From: CAYVBN01 sp964538565 | Lineage (GTDB): Bacteria > Pseudomonadota > Alphaproteobacteria > Rhizobiales > Xanthobacteraceae | DNA length: 38,886 nucleotides | NCBI GenBank assembly: GCA_964538565.1 | Contig: CAZIGW010000256.1 | Coordinates: 1 to 38,886 of the forward strand | Direction: 5' to 3' | Part shown: piece by piece, positions 32,661 to 38,886 of the stretch | How positions within the stretch are numbered: the first letter of the stretch is position 1 | Layout of the letters: each line of letters starts with the position of its first letter | Translations under genes and position numbers: made by a program | The notes under the pieces: generated by a model | What the model was told of the DNA's origin: nothing | The model's input: only the letters and a program-made list of their open reading frames with translations | Database searches by the model: none

Positions 32661-33584
32661 TCACTCGCCGGAGCGGCGGCGGAGCGATGTCTCCAGGAAC
32701 CCGATGAAATCGGCCGTCTTGGCCGGCAGACGCTTCACCTTCGCGTAGTAGGCGCAGATGCGCTCGGGAGAGAGCGAAGCGTTCTTGAAGATCACTTCGA
32801 GCCTCCTCTCCTTGATTTCCGTCCTCACCGCGTGAAGCGGGACCCGGGTGATCCCGCAGCCGTCGAGCGCCATGCGGATGAGCACAGCATTGCTGTTGGA
32901 CGACAGCGATCCTTTTACCTCGACGAGCAGCGGGCGGGAGGCGTTTCGAAACGGCCAGCTCTTCGGACCCGAATAGAGATCGACGAGACAATTGTGCTCG
33001 CGAAGGTCCTGCGGTGTCTTCGGCCGCCCGAACTGCCGGAAGTAGTCGGGCGAGCCGCAGATCACATGAGGGATCTCGCCGAGATCATGAGCCACGACGC
33101 CGGGGAGCGACGGCTTCTGGCTGCTGACGACGACGTCGTAGCCGTCCTCCGAAGGGATGAAATTCTCCGGCACCACCGAGAGGTGAACCCGGACGCCCGG
33201 GCGGTTCTGGACGAATCTGGTCGTCAACGGCGCCAGGATGAAACGCGCGTAGTCGCTCGTCGCCTGCACCCGCAACGTGCCGAAGGGCCCGGTCTCGATG
33301 TTTCGCCGTTCGGTGACGTAGTCGTCGAGCTTCGACAGCATTGCGAGGCATTGCTGGAACAGGCCCTCGCCGGCTTCGGTCAGCACCAGCCCGTGGGTCG
33401 AGCGATTGAGCAGGTTGAATCCGAGCGATTCCTCGAGCTCCTTCATCCGCTTGCTGATGACCGAGGGCCTCGTCCGCAATTCCGCGGCCGCCCTGGTGAA
33501 GCTCCGGCACTGCGCGACCCGCACGAACGTGTTGAGCTTGTTCAGGTCTCGCAGCGCGGCCGTAAACGACATTTCTTTTCCCAT
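32661..33584 (-). CDS. LysR family transcriptional regulator
   Basis: A 307-residue LTTR: winged helix-turn-helix in the first 70 residues (LNTFVRVAQCRSFTRAAAELRTRPSVISKRMKELEESLGFNLLNRS) and the ligand-binding domain (FGTLRVQATSDYARFILAPL, HDLGEIPHVICGSPDYF). The start may be ATG 33584 or ATG 33572 (MSFTAALRD), the latter with GGAAAAGAA upstream. It is divergent from the deacetylase gene, and a perfect palindrome (33775-33791) lies in the gap, consistent with control of that gene, and perhaps its own, by a small-molecule signal. Confidence 0.91.
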   Translation of the reverse strand: MGKEMSFTAALRDLNKLNTFVRVAQCRSFTRAAAELRTRPSVISKRMKELEESLGFNLLNRSTHGLVLTEAGEGLFQQCLAMLSKLDDYVTERRNIETGPFGTLRVQATSDYARFILAPLTTRFVQNRPGVRVHLSVVPENFIPSEDGYDVVVSSQKPSLPGVVAHDLGEIPHVICGSPDYFRQFGRPKTPQDLREHNCLVDLYSGPKSWPFRNASRPLLVEVKGSLSSNSNAVLIRMALDGCGITRVPLHAVRTEIKERRLEVIFKNASLSPERICAYYAKVKRLPAKTADFIGFLETSLRRRSGE

Positions 33585-33774
33585 GGGGGCCGGTTCCGTG
33601 AGCCGTCAGAATCAGATCGGTTCAGCCCCTTGGTCAAGCGGCGGCGGCTGCGCAGGCGCTCGGGCACGGGCGTGCCGACTTGCGGCGCGCCGGCCTTTCG
33701 GCTCTCGCGCCGCCGATCGGGGCGCGGCTCGACCGATCGCGCGCCGGACGGCCCGCTTGGCGCAGGGCGGTTCG

Positions 33775-33791
33775 GGAACAACAGTTGTTCC
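33775..33791. promoter_or_regulatory. Perfect 17-base palindrome, candidate LysR operator
   Basis: GGAACAACAGTTGTTCC is a perfect inverted repeat (eight-base arms around a central A). It lies in the 317-base gap between the LysR gene and the deacetylase gene, about 190 bases upstream of the former's start and 100 upstream of the latter's. The gap holds no gene. Perfect AT-poor palindromes are rare in this GC-rich sequence, so it is a strong operator candidate. Confidence 0.6.
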
Positions 33792-33889
33792 AAGAACTTG
33801 GCTACCAGGATCGGAGCGGCCGGCCTTAGCATGGCGCATCGACGTCATGGCGGATGCAAAATCCGCCGGAGCCCATGGGGGATGATGCC

Positions 33890-34753
33890 ATGATCAAGGA
33901 ATATCACTACGACGAGCTCATCCGCTGGCCACACGGAGAGCGTGCGGCCGTCTTTCTCACCTTCGATTTCCAGGGCGGCGAGGATGTCAAGCCGGACAAG
34001 AACGGCATTCTCAACTACGAGATGTGGAGCCAGGGCGAATACGGCCCCCGTCACGCCATCTATCGGCTGCTGCGGATTCTGAAGGAAGAGAACATCAAGG
34101 CAACGTTCCTCACCTGCGGGGCGATCGCGGAGCGCTTTCCGGAGGCCGTGCAGGCCATCCTGGACCACGGCCACGTGGTGGACGGCCATGGTTACCATCA
34201 CGAGATCGCCCGCTATCTGCCGCGCGATCAGGAAGACCAGGTGATGAAGAAGACGATCGCCATGATCCAGCAGCGTACGGGGCGACGCTGCTACGGATGG
34301 CGCTCGTGCACCCAGAGCACCAACACCGTCGAGCTGCTGATCGACAACGGCTTCGTGTTCAACACCAACAGCTTCCACGACGAACTGCCCTATCTCTGGG
34401 AGAAGAACGGCAAGTTGCTGGTCGAGCTGCCGCGTCAGCCGTTCGGCGACGGCACGCTGTTCGGTCACCGTTTCGGCGAATACGGCAACCCGTATCTCGG
34501 GCTCGACACCTGGAAGGCCTATTTCGACGAGCTCTACTCCGAGAGCAGCCCCGAGCGTCCGAAGTACATCCCGTTCACGATGCATCCCTACATCATCGGC
34601 CGGCCCGGCCGCACGCTCGCGCTGCGCGGAATCATCCGGCACATGAAGGATGCCGGGAGCCTCTGGTTCCCCACCGGCATCGAACTTGCCGAGTGGTGCC
34701 TCGACCACGTGTTCAAGGCCGAATGCCAGAAACTTCGCGCGGCGGCCGGCTGA
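33890..34753 (+). CDS. Polysaccharide deacetylase family hydrolase (PuuE/allantoinase-like)
   Basis: A 287-residue NodB-fold hydrolase. Motif 1 is TFDFQGGED (Asp26 and nearby), motif 2 HGYHHE (His100, His104) and motif 3 GWRSCTQSTNTVELL; the ending PFTMHPYIIGRPGRT...MKDAGSLWFPTGIELAEW is characteristic of the PuuE group. These enzymes hydrolyse amide bonds of N-acylated sugars or allantoin-type ring amides; the substrate is unknown. No signal peptide. ATG 33890 is chosen for its GGGGGA ribosome site over ATGs at 33854 and 33875. It ends before a strong terminator. Confidence 0.86.
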   Translation: MIKEYHYDELIRWPHGERAAVFLTFDFQGGEDVKPDKNGILNYEMWSQGEYGPRHAIYRLLRILKEENIKATFLTCGAIAERFPEAVQAILDHGHVVDGHGYHHEIARYLPRDQEDQVMKKTIAMIQQRTGRRCYGWRSCTQSTNTVELLIDNGFVFNTNSFHDELPYLWEKNGKLLVELPRQPFGDGTLFGHRFGEYGNPYLGLDTWKAYFDELYSESSPERPKYIPFTMHPYIIGRPGRTLALRGIIRHMKDAGSLWFPTGIELAEWCLDHVFKAECQKLRAAAG

Positions 34754-34799
34754 GGCACGGGACGGCCCCGCCGCGCGCGGGGCACCGGATGAGCACGCG

Positions 34800-34848
34800 G
34801 TGATCGACGCGCGCGGCCGCGTCGATCACTTCTTCCGTTTCATTTTTT
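34800..34848 (+). terminator. Intrinsic terminator after the deacetylase gene
   Basis: A perfect 12-base stem (GTGATCGACGCG 34800-34811 with CGCGTCGATCAC 34818-34829, loop CGCGGC) is followed by a T-rich tail ending in TTTTTT (34830-34848). This is the clearest rho-independent terminator in the window. It separates the deacetylase transcript from the following TctC-type gene, which therefore has its own promoter or relies on read-through. Confidence 0.85.
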
Positions 34849-34958
34849 GATGACGCGGAGACATCGGTCAGCCTGTCGCATGCGACCACAACGTCTCTCG
34901 GTCGCGCCCGGTCTGCGCGTAGACAATCAAAAAACCAACGATCCTGCGGGAGGAAACC

Positions 34959-35981
34959 ATGATCACGATCGTAAGGGCCGGGACGGCGCTGCTCGCGGCG
35001 GCCCTGCTCGTTTCGGCCGCGCCGGCGCGCGCCGACTCCGTTGCGGATTTCTATCGTGGCAAGACGTTGCGCATGCTGATCGGATACGGCGCCGGTGGCG
35101 GCTACGACATCTACGGCCGGCTCGTCGCCGAGTTCTTGCCGCGGCACCTGCCCGGCAATCCGACCATCATCCCGCAGAACATGCCGGGCGCGGGAAGTTT
35201 CGTGGCGGCAAAGTTCATGCAGGACGTCGCCCCCAAGGACGGCACGGTGCTCGGCAGCCTCGCCCAGACGCTGGCGCTCGACAGCTTGACGAACACCAAT
35301 GCCAAGATCGACGTCGCCAGCATGCACTACATCGGCCGCGTCGTGACCAACATCGACACCGGCGCGGCGCTGCCGAAGGCCGGCATCAAGTCGTTCGACG
35401 ACGTGCGCGCGAAACAGTACAGCGTCGGCGCCTCCGGCGGCGGATCCACGACCGTCCTGTTCCCGACCGCCCTCAACACCTACGCGGGCGCGAAATTCAG
35501 GCTGGTGCGCGGCTATCGCGGCACGAACGACATTCTGCTGGCGATGGAGCGGGGCGAGGTGGACATCGTCGGCGCCTACGGGCTTCCAGGCATCCTGGTG
35601 AGTCATCCGGGCTGGGTGTCCGGAGGCGAAGCGACGATCCTGTACCAGGCGGCGTTGAAGCGGCACAAGCTCCTGCCGAACGTGCCGACGCTTCCGGAAC
35701 TCGCGCTCTCCGACGAGGGCCGCGAAGTCCTGCGCGCGGCAGCCAGCACCGGCGAAATCGGCCGCTCCATCATCACGACGCCCGGCGTGCCGCCGGAGCG
35801 GCTCGCGGCGCTGCGATCGGCCTTTCAGGAGATGCTCAAGGACCCGGACTTCATCGCGGCGTGCGAGAAACGCCACCTGATGGTCGACGGCGCCAGCGGC
35901 GAGGAGATGGACGCGATCGTGCGCGAGACCTTGAAGCTGCCGCACGCCGTCGCCGAGAAGATCGGGCAGATGATGCAATAG
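34959..35981 (+). CDS. Tripartite tricarboxylate transporter substrate-binding protein (TctC/Bug family)
   Basis: A 340-residue periplasmic binding protein with signal peptide (cleavage near PARA, residue 25). The mature part YRGKTLRMLIGYGAGGGYDIYGRLVAEFLPRHLPGNPTIIPQNMPGAGS is the Bug fold start; YSVGASGGGS, GTNDILLAMERGEVDIVG and TPGVPPERLAALRSAFQEMLKDPDF are also typical. It binds a small carboxylate-like solute. No TctA/TctB membrane genes are nearby, which is common for Bug proteins. GGGAGGA precedes the ATG. Whether it belongs with the deacetylase is uncertain because a terminator lies between. Confidence 0.9.
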   Translation: MITIVRAGTALLAAALLVSAAPARADSVADFYRGKTLRMLIGYGAGGGYDIYGRLVAEFLPRHLPGNPTIIPQNMPGAGSFVAAKFMQDVAPKDGTVLGSLAQTLALDSLTNTNAKIDVASMHYIGRVVTNIDTGAALPKAGIKSFDDVRAKQYSVGASGGGSTTVLFPTALNTYAGAKFRLVRGYRGTNDILLAMERGEVDIVGAYGLPGILVSHPGWVSGGEATILYQAALKRHKLLPNVPTLPELALSDEGREVLRAAASTGEIGRSIITTPGVPPERLAALRSAFQEMLKDPDFIAACEKRHLMVDGASGEEMDAIVRETLKLPHAVAEKIGQMMQ

Positions 35982-36085
35982 CCGGGGCCAGCCGCGCTTC
36001 GGTCCGTTTTCGCGGCCCTTCCGCGTGCGACGTCTCGCGCGATGATTTTCTCACCGCGACGTCTCGTCGAACGGCAGAGGTCGTA

Positions 36086-37660
36086 TCACCAGCGGAAATA
36101 GGGCCCGCGCTCAACCGTCCCGCCATAAAACGGCACGCCGAAGTACGTCCCGCCGTAATTCGGTCCGCCGAACGGAAACGGCGGCGGCAGGCGGCGGCGT
36201 GGCGGGTCGAAACGCGCTTCCGTCTCAGGGCTGCGCCGCCGCATGGCGATCCCGCCCTGGGGCTGATCGTTCAGGATGACGATGAAATCCGTGCCCTTGC
36301 CGGTCTCGGTGCTCAAGTCCTCGTCCGAAATGATCAGCGAAGAACGAGGCGACCCCATCGCGGCAATGCGGTCCATGACGTCCTGCGGAATGACGATTCG
36401 GTCGAGCGCCGCCCTTGCGCTGGCGGAACTCGCCACCGGCATGGGCTCCGCATCATCCGCCCCGCGTGCGTGCCTGCGCACAGGTAACTCGAGGGCGCTC
36501 TCGTGCCGGTCTCCGCCTTCCAGCGTGACGACGCTCCATCGCAGGTCGGGACCATCGCCGGCCCGTTCCATCGCGGTGAAGACATGCGTGCCGATCGGGC
36601 GGTCGGGATCGCGAATCGTGATCGGAGCATCGAAGATCGGCTGGAACGCCCGACGGACGTAGAGATGCTGCGTCTTGCGGCTGATGAACACGGAGACCGG
36701 CTCGAGCGCGCGGGCCGCCGCGCTCGCCGCATCGGCGGCCGTCGCGCGGGCGCTTTCCGCCGCGGCGGCGGCCTCGCGCGCCGGTGCCACGGCATCGAGC
36801 TTCGGCTGCAACTCGGCCTTGGCGGAGGCCGCTTGCGCCTGCAGGTCTGCGAGCGCGGCTTCCGCCTTGGCCCTGGCGTCCTCGGCCTGCTTCCTTGCTT
36901 CGTCCGAGGCCGCGGTCTCGACCGCCTTCTCCGCCGCCACGCGTTGCGCCTCGACCCGACGCTGCAGATTTTCCGCCCGGCGCAGCGGCACCATCGCGCG
37001 TGCGGCGTCACGCGAGGCCGCCACGGCGGCAAGCCGCGCCTCGTCGGCCTTGCGGGCGGCCGCCTCCGCCTCGGCGGCGCGCGCCCTCGCCACCGCCTCC
37101 GCGCCGGGGTTCGACCGGAACAGCAGCGGATGGGCGACCTCGACTGGCGCCGCGTCGCCCGGCGCCACGATCACCCGCATGCCGAGGTGCGTCTGGTCGA
37201 ACAGACGCGCGGCGAAGCCGTACGGCATGCGCACGCAGCCGTGGGAGGCCGGATAGCCCGGCATGGGCCCGCCGTGGATCGCGATCCCCGACCACGTCAG
37301 GCGCTGCATGTTCGGCATGTAGGCGTCGTCATAGAGATTCGAGTAATGCTCGGCGTCTTTCTGAATGACGCTGAAGACGCCGGCGGGCGTCTCGCGTCCG
37401 CGCTGGCCGCTCGACACCGGCGCGCGCAGGATCCAGCCCTTGGAGTCATAGACGGTGATCCGCTGCGCGCGCAGCGAGATGATCGCCATGACGGGCTCGC
37501 CGACGGCACGCGTCTCGATCGATTGGACCGCACGTTCGCCCCGGGTACTCCTCGCCGCCGCGTCGCCGTCGGCCGCGACGAGCGCGGCGAGTCCCGCGGC
37601 CGCCAGGCGCGCGGATCGCAAAGCCTGCGTTTTCATCGATCTGGTGAAACGGGATGTCAT
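36086..37660 (-). CDS. L,D-transpeptidase (YkuD) with coiled coil and second, non-catalytic-looking domain
   Basis: A 524-residue envelope protein. A hydrophobic leader (residues 9-35) is followed by a YkuD domain (about 50-170): RITVYDSKGWILRAPVSSGQ, HGGPMPGYPASHGCVRM with catalytic Cys142, His140 and Arg144. Then come about 120 residues of Ala/Glu/Arg-rich coiled coil. Residues from about 320 (VSVFISRKTQHLYVRR...RPIGTHVFTAME) resemble the beginning of a second YkuD-like domain that lacks the SHGC motif. A Gly/Pro-rich tail ends the protein. Such enzymes cross-link peptidoglycan or attach outer-membrane proteins. ATG 37660 or 37636 are the plausible starts. Confidence 0.85.
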   Translation of the reverse strand: MTSRFTRSMKTQALRSARLAAAGLAALVAADGDAAARSTRGERAVQSIETRAVGEPVMAIISLRAQRITVYDSKGWILRAPVSSGQRGRETPAGVFSVIQKDAEHYSNLYDDAYMPNMQRLTWSGIAIHGGPMPGYPASHGCVRMPYGFAARLFDQTHLGMRVIVAPGDAAPVEVAHPLLFRSNPGAEAVARARAAEAEAAARKADEARLAAVAASRDAARAMVPLRRAENLQRRVEAQRVAAEKAVETAASDEARKQAEDARAKAEAALADLQAQAASAKAELQPKLDAVAPAREAAAAAESARATAADAASAAARALEPVSVFISRKTQHLYVRRAFQPIFDAPITIRDPDRPIGTHVFTAMERAGDGPDLRWSVVTLEGGDRHESALELPVRRHARGADDAEPMPVASSASARAALDRIVIPQDVMDRIAAMGSPRSSLIISDEDLSTETGKGTDFIVILNDQPQGGIAMRRRSPETEARFDPPRRRLPPPFPFGGPNYGGTYFGVPFYGGTVERGPYFRW

Positions 37661-37975
37661 GCGCGCCCTGTTCGCTTCCGGTTCCGGACCCACCGACCCG
37701 ACAGATCAACTCCATATAACCGCAATTGGGTTCCGATCTTGTGTACCGCGCTACCGCACCACGCCGACACGCTCGCGTGCGGCCGGTCCGCCGCGCAGGT
37801 CGGCGCCCTCGGAAGGACATTCGCGGAGCCGGCTCATGCTCGCATGCCGCGACGACGCCCGGAAGAGCACCTCGTCGTGCGACGCGTGCCGATCTTCGGT
37901 CGCTCCGCTCGCGATCGCGGGCAATTGACTGTCCGACATCCGCGCTTAGCTTCTCCGGGAGCGAGGAACGCAACG

Positions 37976-38695
37976 ATGTCGCGTCTTCTGGTGCCGGTGG
38001 CACTTGCATTTTTCATCGAACTGAATGCGTCTGCGGTTGCGCAGATGACCATCACGCCGGGCCCGGGCGGGACCCCGATCGCGCCCGGCGCGCCCGCTAC
38101 CGGCTACACGCCGGGCGGCGTCGGACCGGGGGGCGCGGAGGTCGGGCCCGGTCCGGCCGCGCGCGGCGTTCCGATGTACCGGATCGGCCCCGGCGACGTT
38201 CCGTTGGCGCCAAGGCCCGACCCCTATCCGGACGACAGCCGTGCGACCGTCAGGCTGCCGCCGGGCTGCGGCCCCGGCGCTTGCGTCCCGGAAACGCTGC
38301 CGCAGAACCGGCGACTGACCGTCAACAGCCGCGAACCCGAGACGCCGTCGAAACGTTCGCGGGATACGCCGATCAATTCGACCAGGGACCTCGTCGAGGC
38401 GCTGCGGATGTGCTGGCGCTCTCCCGCGCTCGATCAGGCGCACGGCGGCTCGCAGATGACCGTGCGCGTCAGCTTCAAGCGAACGGGCGAGATCATCGGG
38501 CCGCCGTTCGTAACCTATGCGACGCGGGGCATGAGCGCCGATACGAGACGGCTCTATCTGCGTTCGATCCGCGATGCATTCGAACGCTGTTCGCCGATGC
38601 CGTTCTCGCAGACGTTCAGCGCCGCGATCGCCGGGCTGCCGCTCAGCATCCGCTATGTCGACGACAGGACGTCCCGGGCCGGCTCACGCCCGTGA
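37976..38695 (+). CDS. Secreted Gly/Pro-rich protein with TolA/TonB-like C-terminal domain
   Basis: A 239-residue protein: signal peptide (cleavage near AVAQ, about residue 23), a low-complexity Gly/Pro-rich segment (about 25-110), and a C-terminal domain from about 135 (STRDLVEALRMCWRSP...GSQMTVRVSFKRTGEIIGPP). The CWR-P...VTVRVSFKRTGEI pattern resembles the C-terminal domains of alphaproteobacterial TolA/TonB-like proteins. It lacks the N-terminal membrane anchor of TonB. Function unknown. The ATG at 37976 has a GCGAGGAACGC ribosome site; the gene is divergent from the L,D-transpeptidase with a 315-base gap that shows nothing else clear. Confidence 0.74.
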   Translation: MSRLLVPVALAFFIELNASAVAQMTITPGPGGTPIAPGAPATGYTPGGVGPGGAEVGPGPAARGVPMYRIGPGDVPLAPRPDPYPDDSRATVRLPPGCGPGACVPETLPQNRRLTVNSREPETPSKRSRDTPINSTRDLVEALRMCWRSPALDQAHGGSQMTVRVSFKRTGEIIGPPFVTYATRGMSADTRRLYLRSIRDAFERCSPMPFSQTFSAAIAGLPLSIRYVDDRTSRAGSRP

Positions 38696-38775
38696 GTCGA
38701 AGGCATCCGTTGGCCGGTCGCGAGCGCCGGCGATGCGTCAAGCCGACGAAGTCGCGGCGGAAGATTTCTGCTCCG

Positions 38776-38886
38776 TCAGATCAACCGCAGCCCCTTCAGG
38801 CTCGCGTGTCCCTCGCGGCCGACGATGATGTGGTCGTGCACCGCGATGCCGAGCGGCTTCGCCACCTCGATGATGGTCTGCGTCAT
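38776..38886 (-). CDS. radC: RadC/JAB-domain protein, C-terminal end (cut by window)
   Basis: The last 36 codons before a TGA at 38776-38778: VAKPLGIAVHDHIIVGREGHASLKGL, the C-terminal end of the RadC JAB/MPN domain with its HxH metal motif (HDHIIVG). The remainder lies beyond the window. The family is named for DNA repair but its real role is unsettled. Confidence 0.82.
   Translation of the reverse strand: MTQTIIEVAKPLGIAVHDHIIVGREGHASLKGLRLI

Noticed and set aside
36503..37975. Upstream extension of the frame of the 37976 gene across the L,D-transpeptidase
   Set aside because: The portion before 37976 is antisense to the transpeptidase gene. The signal peptide and ribosome site at 37976 mark the real start.
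1..38886. CRISPR arrays, insertion sequences, prophage genes, tRNA or rRNA
   Set aside because: No regularly spaced repeats, transposase or integrase motifs, or tRNA-like cloverleafs were recognised on reading.

Overview
The window is very GC-rich and looks like the chromosome of an alphaproteobacterium of the order Hyphomicrobiales (Xanthobacteraceae or Bradyrhizobiaceae type). This rests on the gene families (an alphaproteobacterial ornithine/lysine decarboxylase, AztABC-type zinc transporter, AprI/Inh inhibitor, TctC-type binding protein) and on short extragenic hairpin repeats of a kind common there. No tRNA, rRNA, insertion sequence, prophage or CRISPR array is visible. The genes at both ends are cut by the window.

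Layout. 1-2550 (minus): GNAT acetyltransferase (cut), an ornithine/lysine decarboxylase with a long, possibly regulatory leader, and a small membrane protein. 2715-6407 (plus): an M3 zinc oligopeptidase and a gamma-glutamyltransferase-like enzyme, probably a two-gene peptide degradation unit. 6515-14278 is a metal-handling block. On the plus strand lie a DUF1007 periplasmic protein and a NicO/RcnA-like Ni/Co permease, then a flavoprotein monooxygenase gene carrying a frameshift. On the minus strand one continuous run starts at a Zur-type operator (about 14258-14276): a tiny His-rich membrane protein, an AztABC-like zinc ABC transporter, and then directly a cobalt-type nitrile hydratase (alpha, beta, accessory). 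14315-17904: a creatininase-family hydrolase divergent from an NMT1/THI5-type ABC importer. 18020-19744: a DMT permease and a PAP2 phosphatase, convergent. 20068-25319: E1alpha, E1beta, an aldehyde dehydrogenase and E2 of a 2-oxoacid (or acetoin) dehydrogenase-like complex, with two hairpin repeats bracketing the aldehyde dehydrogenase gene. 25330-27749: a PH-domain membrane protein, a D-2-hydroxyacid dehydrogenase and a two-domain AprI/Inh inhibitor. 27835-31095: a polytopic membrane protein, a methyltransferase and a GT2 glycosyltransferase, probably for envelope glycan or lipid. 31250-32623: a class I disulfide oxidoreductase. 32661-35981: a LysR regulator divergent from a PuuE-type polysaccharide deacetylase, with a perfect palindrome between them, then a TctC/Bug binding protein. 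36086-38886: an L,D-transpeptidase with a coiled coil and a possible degenerate second domain, a secreted protein with a TolA/TonB-like end, and the tail of RadC.

The most interesting feature is the minus-strand run 14278->9642. It suggests that a Co-type nitrile hydratase may be expressed from a zinc-starvation promoter together with a zinc importer, next to a second, oppositely oriented pair of Ni/Co transport genes. The layout is read directly; the regulation and metal logic are inferred.
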